Assembly (NCBI GenBank): GCA_001544655.2
Contig: FCOD02000007.1
Location: 1-64,000 of the forward strand
Direction: 5' to 3'
Length of the DNA stretch: 64,000 nucleotides
From: Caballeronia turbans
GTDB taxonomy: Bacteria; Pseudomonadota; Gammaproteobacteria; Burkholderiales; Burkholderiaceae
A program made the translations under genes and the position numbers. This document shows positions 46,782 through 55,573 of this stretch, piece after piece. The first letter of the stretch is position 1. Each line of letters starts with the position of its first letter. The notes beneath the pieces were generated by a model that was given only the letters and a program-made list of their open reading frames with translations, did no database searches and had not been told where the DNA came from.

Positions 46782-46877
46782 GGAAGGCATCCGTATCCGG
46801 TGGTGCGGCCGGGCTTCAAACCCGGTAGGGGGTGTCAGACACTCTCTGGTCGGTTCGACTCCGGCTGCCTTCCGCCA
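46782..46877 (+). tRNA. selC: tRNA-Sec (anticodon TCA)
   Basis: A 96-base tRNA with an 8-bp acceptor stem (GGAAGGCA with TGCCTTCC), discriminator G and encoded CCA, anticodon loop GGGCTTCAAACCC giving TCA, and a long variable arm typical of tRNA-Sec. The T arm GGTTCGACTCC is standard. It is the selenocysteine carrier for the selAB/fdnG genes just upstream. tRNA-Sec genes are frequent integration sites, and the DNA to the right is rich in decayed mobile genes. Confidence 0.95.
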
Positions 46878-47172
46878 CCTGGCTGATTGAAGCGGTTCGT
46901 CGGCATTTGGTTTGGCTACAGGGAAAGGCAATTTAGACGGCCGCGGAGAAAGCCGCCGTCAAGTTGAGCAGGGGATCGTGAGCGACTTGGCTTTCGCATA
47001 ATCGTCGGGTGCCGATCGTGCGTCATCTGCTCAGGGCTCTTTCGAGCCCGGCATTTCCTTCCAGATAAGAGGGTGACCCGACGCATTCTCGAGGCCGCGA
47101 AGCAACGGTTCGCAACCGTGGATTGACGGCCACCCCCCCTGCGAGCAGCTGGACGGCAAGTGACAAAACGCC
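46878..47172. other. 295-base stretch after selC without a clear gene
   Basis: Only short, overlapping frames of poor composition are present on both strands. This is the expected position of an attachment-site junction; I found no clear repeat of the tRNA 3' end in the rest of the window. Confidence 0.4.
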
Positions 47173-47460
47173 ATGCAGGCGCCCAAAACAAAAGGCCACG
47201 GGGCAAGGCCCCATTCGCTCGGCCCGTTCATGCTGGCCAAGCTCCATACGGTGCACGCGACCTGCAAGGACCGCGCTCAGACGAAGACCGTCAGCATCGC
47301 CAGCAAACGCAGCACGCAGGCGGCCTTCTACTGGAACGTCGAATTGCTGGAAAGATCATCCCGGCGGGCCTGTTTCTCCGCGGGTGAATTGGCACGTGCA
47401 TGCGCTGTCACCTATGTTGCCCGACAACATCGTCATCACCAGCGTCTCTTATGTCGTTAG
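47173..47460 (+). pseudogene. possible N-terminal fragment of an integrase-like protein
   Basis: A 95-codon frame starting MQAPKTKGHGARPHSLGPF and continuing FMLAKLHTVHATCKDRAQTK and TVSIASKRSTQAAFYWNVEL. The spacing of basic and aromatic residues recalls the N-terminal arm of integrase-domain proteins that sit at tRNA genes in Burkholderia, but this is from memory and weak. Coding-like sequence stops near residue 70, after which the frame becomes random. No catalytic core is present. It could also be a small gene of another kind. Confidence 0.3.
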
Positions 47461-47693
47461 AGTGACACTAGTGAGAAAGTCCGATGCAACCGACGTCCGC
47501 ATCGTCGACGCACATCACAACAAGGTGCTGCGGGCCGATCACTAAAAGCACTCCTAATTTCATGCGAGACATGGCCTTCTCCTTTGCCGGCAATGCTGGT
47601 TCAGGTCGCGCTTGCCGTAGTTACGGCTGCGGATTCGAATCGGCGGTTCCCGAATTGACCCTTAGCGCGACTTCCCCGGTCCGAAGCTTCCAA

Positions 47694-48872
47694 TCAGAAA
47701 CGGTGACGCACGCCGACGGTGGCCTCGATCTGATTCGATGTCGATGCGGGTGAACTCACACCGTTGATCCAGGCGACTCCCAGCGGGTTGCCAGCCCTCG
47801 CGCTTACGCTTTGATAGGTGCTTTGAATATAGACGTCCGTGCGTTTCGAGAAGGCGTAGTTCCCGAGCGCGCTCACCTGATTCCAGTGCGGAGCACCACT
47901 CCCGGCGTTGCCTCCGGCCCGTGAGTATGTGTAGGCGGCCGCCAGCATAACGGCTGGTGTCAAAGCGAACCGGATGTTTCCTTCATAGTTCTGGAAGTGG
48001 GTATTGAAGCCAGTGAGGAACAGCTCGGTCAGGTTCGTTTGTGTATAGACGATGCCCGCGACCAACGGACCGAACGCGTAGTTGACGCCTCCGCCCCACG
48101 TCTGTTGCCGGCGAGCGAGTGCACCTAATGGCACGGCGGTCGGCGTCAGAAGACCTGATAACGAGGTCCCGAGCGTATCGGTGACAGCGCCGTTCGTGTT
48201 GAGTTGTGCCGGGGTGCCGGCCGAGTTGTTCAGATGCAAATACCCGGCGCCAAAGTTCAACGGTCCCCACATGTACGACATGCCGACACTGTACGCACGG
48301 TTGTTCGCGAAACCACCTGCCTGGTTCGAGAAGCCATACAAGGCCCCGATCCTGAAGCCGGCAAAATTCGGGCTTTGATATTTGACCGAATTGTTGATCT
48401 GGAACGAGTCGTTCAAATTGTCGACGTCGAACGGATGTGCGAAGTGGGTGCCGCCATACTGTGTGCCGGTCAACGAGAGCGGCCCTACGAAGTCAACCAT
48501 GCCGTCAGTCTGACGTCCCAAGGTCAGTGAGCCAAAATCCCGGCTGGACACTCCGACGTAGGCCAAGCGGTTGAAGATGCGATTGGCCGACGACAACTGC
48601 CCGTTGTTCAGATTGAAGCCGTTCTCCAGAGTGAAGATCGCCTGCAACCCGCCGCCGAGATCTTCCGCTCCGCGCAGCCCCCAACGACTGTACTGTACGC
48701 CGCCACTCGTCATCTGCCAGTTGCTGTGACCTCCTGCTCCGGTGCCGGTGATCTGGCTGTTCGTGTAAGTCAGACCTGCGTCGATCAGACCGTAAAGCGT
48801 GACATTGCTTTGCGCCTGCGCCGAGCCGGCCAAGGTAGCCAGCGCCGCACCGGCAATGAGAGTTTTCTTCAT
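47694..48872 (-). CDS. Gram-negative trimeric porin
   Basis: A 392-residue porin with a 20-residue signal peptide (MKKTLIAGAALATLAGSAQA, cleaved after AQA) and mature start QSNVTLYGLIDAGLTYTNSQ. Porin blocks seen are SRWGLRGAEDLGGGLQAIFT, TLGRQTDGMVDFVGPLS, and a C-terminal GVRHRF. It differs clearly from the porin at 31884 and is richer in Asn and Gly. It lies in the lower-GC region after selC, so it may have arrived with the island. Its upstream region is shared with no other gene. Confidence 0.9.
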   Translation of the reverse strand: MKKTLIAGAALATLAGSAQAQSNVTLYGLIDAGLTYTNSQITGTGAGGHSNWQMTSGGVQYSRWGLRGAEDLGGGLQAIFTLENGFNLNNGQLSSANRIFNRLAYVGVSSRDFGSLTLGRQTDGMVDFVGPLSLTGTQYGGTHFAHPFDVDNLNDSFQINNSVKYQSPNFAGFRIGALYGFSNQAGGFANNRAYSVGMSYMWGPLNFGAGYLHLNNSAGTPAQLNTNGAVTDTLGTSLSGLLTPTAVPLGALARRQQTWGGGVNYAFGPLVAGIVYTQTNLTELFLTGFNTHFQNYEGNIRFALTPAVMLAAAYTYSRAGGNAGSGAPHWNQVSALGNYAFSKRTDVYIQSTYQSVSARAGNPLGVAWINGVSSPASTSNQIEATVGVRHRF

Positions 48873-49265
48873 TTGCTACTCCAGGGTTGTGGGCTGTCTT
48901 CGTTAAACGCTTCACGTCACCCCGTACCGCGCCGTCCTCTCTGCGGAGAAGTTGCTGTCGCGATACGACGATAATCGCAATTGGGTGTCCGAATCTATCG
49001 TGTCGTAAAGTTTGTCGCTCGACAGCAACACGCGCGGTCACGTCGCCTGGAGTTACTGTCCGCGACGAAAGCAACATGTGTGTTCGTTCGGCATCCTGCG
49101 ATTAAAAATAGCGTTCAAATGCCAGCGATATATCTTCGGTTTGCGTTTTTCGTTTACGAGATAACCTTCCTCTTCGCCATTGGAATTGAGCTGAAGCAGA
49201 TCTCCACGGTGGTTCACCCGTTTCGGCGGGTTTTTTTCGTCCGCGTGTTCGCGACAGTGGCGTTC
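48873..49265. other. 393-base region between porin and IS91 remnant
   Basis: The region is AT-richer than the chromosome and must hold the porin promoter at its left end. At 49216-49237 a small ACCCG/CGGGT hairpin with a T run faces the plus strand, without any obvious plus-strand gene before it. No coding sequence is convincing. Confidence 0.4.
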
Positions 49266-49800
49266 ATGCGGCCGAGCAAGTTGAACGTCCTCATGGACAA
49301 CATGCGCATGCGCCGACTCGCGCCGAAGACCCAGGCCAACTATTTACGTGCGGTTCGAGATTTGACCATCTTCCGGATGGAAACCGGTGGGTCGCATGCA
49401 GGCCGGGTTTCTTCCTTCCAGTGCGCGTGCACTCGCGTTTGTTCCGGCGACGCTTCCTCGCAGAACTCGAGGCCCACCTATCGCCGCGGCCAGTTGCGCT
49501 TCTTCGGCGAATACGTGCACCTCGACGATGTGGCTGCTTTTACCAAGTGGCTCGCGTCAATGCGCGCATGGAAGCGGGTGGTGTATGCCAAGCGCCCCTT
49601 TGCCGGGCCCAAAGCGGTGTTGGCCTATCTGTCGCGTTACACGCACCGAGTCGCGGATCTCCAACCAACGTCTGGTGGCGCTCGACGAACATGGCGTCAC
49701 CTCGCCCTGGAAGGACTATCGCGTCAACGGACGCACGTGCAACAAGACTATGACACTCGAACTCGATGAGTTCGCGCGGCGGTTCTTGCTGCACGTTCTG
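49266..49800 (+). pseudogene. IS91-family transposase remnant fused to an integrase fragment
   Basis: The first 40 codons (MDNMRMRRLAPKTQANYLRA) are the N-terminal core-binding part of the tyrosine recombinase that accompanies IS91-like elements. They run directly into pieces of the IS91 transposase, which are spread over three frames: SRLFRRRFLAELEA, then FAGPKAVLAYLSRYTHRVA, then ISNQRLVALDEHGVTSPWKD and LDEFARRFLLHVLP. At least two frameshifts and an internal deletion are needed to explain this, so the element is dead. It abuts the stop of the repeat-protein gene on the other strand. Confidence 0.75.
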
Positions 49801-49801
49801 C

Positions 49802-50623
49802 CTAGTATCCGGGCGGTGGCGGAACTTGCGTGTACACCACGCCGCCGCTCCCATATCCCGTCGCGTACCACGTCGCGCCACACTTATAGTACGGCACGTC
49901 CTTAACGGCGATGGGGGCGACGTTGCACGGCGGCGCGACAGGCGCAGGCGCAGCGACGACGGTGGTGGTTGCGGGCGGCGGTGTGGTTGCGGCAGCGGCC
50001 GCACCGACCACCATTGCCCCGGCCACAAATCCGGCCGCCGCAGAACCGCCGTCCCAATCCGAGTTGCAGTCGTAACAACCGCCCGAGTAGTTGTTCTGCA
50101 CGTTGGTCACGTTCGTAGCACGCGTGTTTTGCATCTCCTTAGCGGTGGATTGACGCGCACTCTGGTTTTGGCTGGTCGTTTGAGCCGCCGCGGTCTGTCG
50201 TGCGTTCTGGTTCTGACTCGACGTAGCTTGGCGCTGCGCCTGGTTCTCGCTCGTGCTCTGCTGCCGGTTAGGCTGATTTTGGCTGGAGGTTGCCTGCCTC
50301 GAACTCGCCGAACTCTGGCGCGCACTCTGATTCGCACTTGAAGTTGAAGTTGCGGTGGCTTGGCGCGAGGCCAGAGTTTGTTGGGCCGCCGCTGATTGGC
50401 CGCCACCACGCTTCGCGCCTCCTTGCGCCGCGGTTGTGCCGCCGGATGACAACCCTCCAGACGACGCCGCCCCGCCACGGGAAAAGCCGCCGTCGCCGCC
50501 ACCACCACCGCGAGCACCACCGCCTCTCTCGCCTCGTGCCTCCGCTTGATTCATCAAGCCCAGCGCGAATACTCCGGCGACGAGTGCCGTGACGACACGA
50601 TCCCATGATCCGGTTTTCATCAT
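49802..50623 (-). CDS. secreted Gln/Asn/Ser-repeat hypothetical protein
   Basis: A 273-residue exported protein. The N terminus is a signal peptide (VVTALVAGVFALGLMNQAEA). A glycine-rich stretch follows, then residues about 85-175 are an imperfect repeat built on SQNQxARQ/SENQAQRQ units spaced 13-14 residues. The C-terminal domain contains CYDCNSDWDGGSAAAGF, a Pro/Val linker and a final YYKCGATWYATGYG...PPPPGY motif, a common ending in surface-associated small proteins. It overlaps by four bases the end of the DUF2092 gene, so the two form an operon. Function unknown; it may be a surface adhesin or matrix-type protein. Confidence 0.75.
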   Translation of the reverse strand: MMKTGSWDRVVTALVAGVFALGLMNQAEARGERGGGARGGGGGDGGFSRGGAASSGGLSSGGTTAAQGGAKRGGGQSAAAQQTLASRQATATSTSSANQSARQSSASSRQATSSQNQPNRQQSTSENQAQRQATSSQNQNARQTAAAQTTSQNQSARQSTAKEMQNTRATNVTNVQNNYSGGCYDCNSDWDGGSAAAGFVAGAMVVGAAAAATTPPPATTTVVAAPAPVAPPCNVAPIAVKDVPYYKCGATWYATGYGSGGVVYTQVPPPPGY

Positions 50624-51474
50624 TTCGCCCCCTTCTTCGCAGACGACTGGCGAGCCGTGGGCGACGCACGGGGAAGCTGCGCTGCGAACGCGACTTTTTG
50701 CAGGCCATCGGGAATCTGTGCCGAGAATGTCGCATCGTTAAGCTGGGGCGCAAGATCCCAGTCGACAAAGTCCGCCCAGAACTGAGGCTGGCCCACCGCC
50801 TTTCTGTAAGTTAGTACGATCCGCTGCAGCAGAGGTTTGTCGCCATCGGCTATCCACACCTGAAAATCCACCGTGTCGGTACGCGCGGCTAAATGATAGG
50901 ACGCAGTGCCGGAGATACTCGTCTTCTCCACATAGTCCACCGACCGTACCCGGGCTTGCAATTCTTCAGGCAGCGAGTTCAACAGGAGCGCCGCGAGCGG
51001 CAGGCGCATGCCGAGATCCTTGACGAAATACACGATGCTCTCGTCCAGACTGCCAGGTTGCGGCGCCGTCGCATAGACTTTGCTGGCGAGATCGACCAGA
51101 ACGATCTCTTTCCCGGTGAGCACAACGAGCGTTTTTGCGCCATCGCTGCGCTCGCTTTCCACGCGCATACGATCCGGCCGGCTCAACGTAACGGTGCGGT
51201 ATTCGCCGAATTCGATTTTCTGCCCGGACGGCTGCACGGCGTCGTACCCGCTGCGCACACCGACACGAAAGCTCGGCGTCCCCCCAAGGAACTCCGCCAT
51301 TTTCATCAGAATCGCCCGAGCCTGGGCTTGGGAGGCGGTGTCGTGCTCAGCTGGCGCGGCACGGACCGGTGGTTCTTTCTGCCCGGAGCCAGAGTAGGCG
51401 TGAGGAGCGGTGGTCAGCAGCAAAACCGATACCCACGTAGCCCTGGACGCGCGGCGCAATATGTTAGTGATCAA
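50620..51474 (-). CDS. DUF2092-family periplasmic protein
   Basis: A 284-residue protein with a hydrophobic signal segment (TWVSVLLLTTAPHAYS) and a DUF2092 domain related in fold to LolA/LppX lipid-binding proteins (FRVGVRSGYDAVQPSGQKIE, RPDRMRVESERSDGAKT, VYFVKDLGMRLPLAALLLN). It is probably periplasmic. The TTG at 51474 is taken as the start because AAGGAG lies eight bases upstream; an ATG at 51555 in the same frame has no such site. It is cotranscribed with the repeat protein gene. Role unknown; a chaperone or carrier for that protein is a possibility. Confidence 0.75.
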   Translation of the reverse strand: MITNILRRASRATWVSVLLLTTAPHAYSGSGQKEPPVRAAPAEHDTASQAQARAILMKMAEFLGGTPSFRVGVRSGYDAVQPSGQKIEFGEYRTVTLSRPDRMRVESERSDGAKTLVVLTGKEIVLVDLASKVYATAPQPGSLDESIVYFVKDLGMRLPLAALLLNSLPEELQARVRSVDYVEKTSISGTASYHLAARTDTVDFQVWIADGDKPLLQRIVLTYRKAVGQPQFWADFVDWDLAPQLNDATFSAQIPDGLQKVAFAAQLPRASPTARQSSAKKGAK

Positions 51475-51719
51475 TTTGTTAACTCCTTCTGCTCGAATAC
51501 CTCTCAACCGCCGGCCTCCCGCATAAAGAATAGTGGTTCGCAGAATTTTTTCCATTCGGTTTAAAGTGGCTTACTGGGCGGGTGAAAAGCGGCGTCAGGA
51601 CGCAGGGGTGACCATCACCGCGCCGTTGCTCGTGAAGCATTACCTAATAATGCCGAACTATCGGAACGTGAAATTGACCCGCCAAAACGGACTCCTATCC
51701 TTTGGATGAGGGGTGCCAA

Positions 51720-52495
51720 ATGGGCAAGCATCGAACACCGTAGCCGGCGGAGTTCCGGGCTCACCTGGTCGAGCTGGTGAAGGCGGAGCGAACGGCTGAG
51801 GAGTCGGCGCAGGCGTTCGAACCTAGCGTGCAGACAATAGTCGACGGGGTAGCACAGGCTGACATGGACGCCGGCGTGCGTCACGATGGCCCGACGACGG
51901 CCGAGCGTTAGGAGTTCACACGTCTGCGCCGCGAAAATCGGCAATTAAAAATCGAGCGCGACATTCTCGCTCACGCGGCGGCCTGATTCTCCCGGCGGGA
52001 CAGGAGCCGCATCCTCGAAGGATGCGGATTCTTGAAAGCGGACCGAGCCGGTTGGCCCATGTCACAATGGCACGCCTGCTCTATTCGGGGCAAGCCGACG
52101 GCGCTGGCCGCGTACTACGCGGCAACGTGCGGGGCCACGACGTGCGCCGGACCGGGTACGCCGGCACTTCAGTGCTGAGGGTCCGGACATACTTTGGGTG
52201 GCCGATGTCACTTATATTCCGACCGGCGAGGGGTTTCTCTATCTGGCCGTGGTGCTTGACGTATTCAGCCGGCGCATCGTTGGTTGAGCGATGTCGAACC
52301 CTTTGGATACCGCACTAATGTGGCACGCGCTGGACATCGCGTTTCAGCAGCGGCGCCATGAGGGAGTTATTCTGCATTCGGACCAGGGCTGTCAATACAC
52401 ATCCATTGCCTTCGGGCGGCGCTGCCGCGGAGCCGGTGTGCAACCGTCGATGGGGACGGCGAGCGACGCCTGCAATTCCGGTTCATCGCGTCGCC
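51720..52495 (+). pseudogene. IS3-family insertion sequence remnant (orfA and orfB)
   Basis: The sequence codes a decayed orfA (MGKHRTP-stop-PAEFRAHLVELVKAER, TTAER-stop-EFTRLRRENRQLKIERD) interrupted by at least three stops, and a partial orfB of the DDE type (ILWVADVTYIPTGEGFLYLA, VVLDVFSRRIVG, then GVILHSDQGCQYTSIAFGRR). WVADVTYIP holds the first Asp and HSDQGCQYTS the second. The glutamate end is lost. The start is about 51720 and the end is unclear. It is inactive. Confidence 0.8.
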
Positions 52496-52529
52496 TCTTT
52501 TCCGCGAATCGGGGCGGTGATTCTAATCT

Positions 52530-52950
52530 AAGCCGTGAGCTCTGGAACAAAGGCAAGTTGGTTGGTCAAAAGCCGCCGCTGAAGCCGAAAGAGATCTGGG
52601 CAATCCGGATTTACCTTCAGAACGCGCACGGGTTAATGATCTAGCGCTATTCAATCTTGCGATCGACAGCAAGCTGCGCGGGTGCGAGCTCGTTCAACCT
52701 GCATGTTCGCGACGTGACGCACGGCAATCAGATATTCCCCGCGCGATGATAATGCGGCGCAAGACTAAACGGCCCGTGCAGTTCGAGGTTACAGGGCACG
52801 CTCGCGTTGCGGTCGCTGCATGGATCGAAAAAGCTGAGTTGAGGTCCGAGGAGTACCTTTTCGGAAGCCGCTTTTCTCGGTCGCCGCATATCTCAACGCG
52901 ACAATACGCTCGTAAGGTACATCAATGGGTCGCCGCGCCACGGCAATGCG
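52530..52950 (+). pseudogene. tyrosine recombinase (phage-type integrase) remnant
   Basis: Pieces of a site-specific tyrosine recombinase occur in order: NKGKLVGQKPPLKPKEIWAI, then after a stop and a frameshift LFNLAIDSKLRGCELV (core with the catalytic Arg), RRKTKRPVQFEVT, and EEYLFGSRFSRSPHISTRQY. The C-terminal part with the catalytic His-Arg and Tyr is missing; the sequence stops just before the MFS gene of the biosynthetic cluster. It is non-functional and marks a recombination scar. Confidence 0.75.
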
Positions 52951-52970
52951 CTGTGACGCCGAGCCGTGCG

Positions 52971-54206
52971 TCATTCGACTTTGACGACCATCATGCGAAG
53001 CGAATCGGCCGTACGTGAATTGCGTTGCAGATAGCGCCACAACGCTGCGTAAGTCAGAAGTCCGAGCATGCTGACCGCGATGAAAATCGGTTGAACACCG
53101 AGACGGCCGCCGAATGTGGCCACAATCAAGCCGGCCACGGGCAGGCTCAATTGATTCAGCAATACGATCAGGCTCAGGACCCTGCCCAGTTGATCGCGGG
53201 GAATCCAGTGCGCGCGCTCCGTGCGGATATATACATTGAATAGACCGCAAGACGCAAAACTAAGCGCATAGCCCAGCACAAACACCGGAAATGACGATGC
53301 CATGCCCATAAGCAGCCCCCCTACGACGATCATTCCGAACGCGGTGACACCAATCCAGTAGACGGATAAACGGCGCGTCAGATAAGGAACGGCCAAGAAG
53401 CTGGCGAGCGCAACAGCTCCAACGATGGTCTGGAGAAATCCGAACAGACTGTTCGAAAGCCCGAACCGACCAGTGGTAATCGCCGCACCGGTGGCTAGCG
53501 CGACGCCGACAATCAGGTTCACCCCCATGCTCAATGCGATCAGTGCCCAGAGAACAGGCTTGTCACGTAACACTCCGACGGCCGCAGCTACGCCAGCATT
53601 GAAACCCTGTCGGTGTCCCGCACTTCGCGGTTCGGTGCGATGAAGGTCGTTTCGCAATGACCATACCAACAACGCACTGAGACCGAACACCGAAGCAGCG
53701 ACCCACAACAAGCCGCTGGGCGGAAATCGCGCGGCAAGCAGCGCGGCCAAGGCTGGCCCCGCAATACTGGCTGTCTGATCGATGGCTTGCAAAAGTGCCT
53801 GCGCCTTGTGCATTTGTTCCGGCATCACGAGCCTCGGAACGGTCGATTCGAGCGCAATGAACGCCTGTGCATAGAAAAACGCGCATACCGCGCTCAAGCT
53901 CGCAATGATTGGAAACGAATTCGACGGTGTCGCCAACGCCAGCCAGGCAACACATGCGCAGGCTATCGCGCGCGCCGTGTCCGCGAAGCCGTACACGCGC
54001 CAACTGTCCAGCCGGTCGCACAGGTTACCGGCGATTGGCAATGAACAGATTCGCGGCAACCATTCGATAAAAAACGCGAGGCCTGACATGGCGACGCTTC
54101 CCGTGCTGCGGTACACGATCAATGGCACCGCGAACATGAGGAACTGGTCTCCGAGCGAAGAGGCTGCCCGCGATAGCAAGAACCGGAGGATTACACCGCG
54201 CTGCAT
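52971..54206 (-). CDS. MFS transporter (probable product exporter)
   Basis: A 411-residue major facilitator transporter with 12 predicted helices, in the multidrug/enterobactin exporter-like subgroup (AASSLGDQFLMFAVPLIVYR opening, and FFIEWLPRICSLPIAGNLCD between helices 2 and 3). It is the last gene of the ATP-grasp operon, 10 bases after the third ligase stop, with an AAGGAG site before ATG 54206. The probable job is export of the metabolite and self-protection. The terminal part lies next to the integrase remnant, whose orientation is opposite. Confidence 0.85.
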   Translation of the reverse strand: MQRGVILRFLLSRAASSLGDQFLMFAVPLIVYRSTGSVAMSGLAFFIEWLPRICSLPIAGNLCDRLDSWRVYGFADTARAIACACVAWLALATPSNSFPIIASLSAVCAFFYAQAFIALESTVPRLVMPEQMHKAQALLQAIDQTASIAGPALAALLAARFPPSGLLWVAASVFGLSALLVWSLRNDLHRTEPRSAGHRQGFNAGVAAAVGVLRDKPVLWALIALSMGVNLIVGVALATGAAITTGRFGLSNSLFGFLQTIVGAVALASFLAVPYLTRRLSVYWIGVTAFGMIVVGGLLMGMASSFPVFVLGYALSFASCGLFNVYIRTERAHWIPRDQLGRVLSLIVLLNQLSLPVAGLIVATFGGRLGVQPIFIAVSMLGLLTYAALWRYLQRNSRTADSLRMMVVKVE

Positions 54207-54216
54207 AACATTCTCC

Positions 54217-55461
54217 TTAGGCTGCCGCGTCCAGTGGCAGGGATTCGATCCGCACCGACGCAAAGAGATCCTTGAGCAGGTGTTCAAGATCTTGGGTGGA
54301 CGGGCCAGCAATGACGCCGGCAGCCGGAGCTTCGGTGGCTTGATAGGTAATGTGCCGGGGCAGCGGTTGGCCGTGCGCGAGCTGATTCCAACGAGCCATC
54401 CAGGGATGCGAGACGAACCCTTGCGATCCGTGAAGATGGCACCCTCCGCGAGGCATGTGATGGCCTGGCAACACAAACCAACCGTAGCGGACGCCAGAAT
54501 CAGGCGTGGTGCGCAGCTCAACCGCTTCACCGATCAGCAATTTCAGCTCGCACGATGGCAGGTGTATGCCGGTGCGCATTCTGAAAGTGTCTACCACGTC
54601 GGCGCCCCCAACGCGGTTGGCTATTTCCAGAAAGACCAGAGAACCGCCATTATCGATTGCCTCGAGATGGAAGCTGCCGTCACGGATTTCAACGGCTGAC
54701 ACGACCTTCTGGACCCACTCGCGTGCAACCGGATCGTCGTCGATCTGCACCGATCCCAGAGGCATGCCCGACGCGTAGTCGAGGCAAGTGCCCACGTAGC
54801 GGCTGCCGACAACAACCGCGACCCGACTGTCTGTCACGAGTCCGTCGAAATGCAGAATGGGTCCGGTAACAAATTCTTCGATCTCAAAGCGCGCGGTGGC
54901 CAACGCGCGAGTCGCGTCGTCGAGGCTATATACGCCGGTTCGGTGGTCGTGCAGCGCCGTGAGCATCGCAGAGGGTGAGTCGAAGACCACGACGTCTTCG
55001 CTTGACGCACCGTCGAGCGGCTTGAGGACGGTTCTGCCGAACCAGTCGGCGATGCCGGGGTTGTCCATAAACTCAGCCAGCGCGATGGCGCGTGGAACGC
55101 GTAGGCCAGCCTGCGCGACCAGACGTTTCATCAGCAACTTGTCGCGCACCTTCTCGACTTTCGCAACTCCCGGTCCGCTTATGCCCAGTGCGTCGCGCAC
55201 TCGTGCGGCATCCAGCAATTCATATTCGGACAGTGAGAGTACCCGGTCGAACGTGATGTCGAGCGATTTGATAATGGCAATGACTTCGTCGCTCGCGCGA
55301 TCGGTACCAGGGCGAAGCAGTTGTTTGCACGGAAGCGAAGCGGGAATCGTTGCAAGATTCTTCTCCGTGCCGATGTAGTAAACGTCATGGCGATCATGAT
55401 CGATGCCGAGGTGATAATCGATCTTGTGATAGGGGATACGATGCAGAATAAGAATTCTCAC
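54217..55461 (-). CDS. ATP-grasp ligase C
   Basis: A 414-residue ATP-grasp protein. The N-terminal pre-domain begins RILILHRIPYHKIDYHLGID; the ATP-binding core has VEKVRDKLLMKRLVAQAGLR, TVLKPLDGASSEDVVVF, EEFVTGPILHFDGLV and LVFLEIANRVGGADVVDTFR, with the metal-binding Glu and Asn of the last block present. This group includes carboxylate-amine (peptide bond) ligases such as BacD and carnosine synthase-like enzymes. The start codon is GTG at 55461. It is the sixth gene of the operon. The amino-acid or acyl substrate cannot be told from the sequence. Confidence 0.85.
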   Translation of the reverse strand: MRILILHRIPYHKIDYHLGIDHDRHDVYYIGTEKNLATIPASLPCKQLLRPGTDRASDEVIAIIKSLDITFDRVLSLSEYELLDAARVRDALGISGPGVAKVEKVRDKLLMKRLVAQAGLRVPRAIALAEFMDNPGIADWFGRTVLKPLDGASSEDVVVFDSPSAMLTALHDHRTGVYSLDDATRALATARFEIEEFVTGPILHFDGLVTDSRVAVVVGSRYVGTCLDYASGMPLGSVQIDDDPVAREWVQKVVSAVEIRDGSFHLEAIDNGGSLVFLEIANRVGGADVVDTFRMRTGIHLPSCELKLLIGEAVELRTTPDSGVRYGWFVLPGHHMPRGGCHLHGSQGFVSHPWMARWNQLAHGQPLPRHITYQATEAPAAGVIAGPSTQDLEHLLKDLFASVRIESLPLDAAA

Positions 55462-55573
55462 GACAGCAGACCTCGCTGATAAATGCGTTAATCTCTTTTG
55501 GATCGATACGTCATGCGCTGCCTTCCGAAACGGCTCTTATCACGCGCCACGACAGCTTTTGGCCGCCGCTTCG

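Noticed and set aside
49211-49240. Hairpin with T run as a terminator of a plus-strand gene
   Set aside because: No plus-strand gene ends just before it, and the stem is only five base pairs; left as a remark in the intergenic entry.
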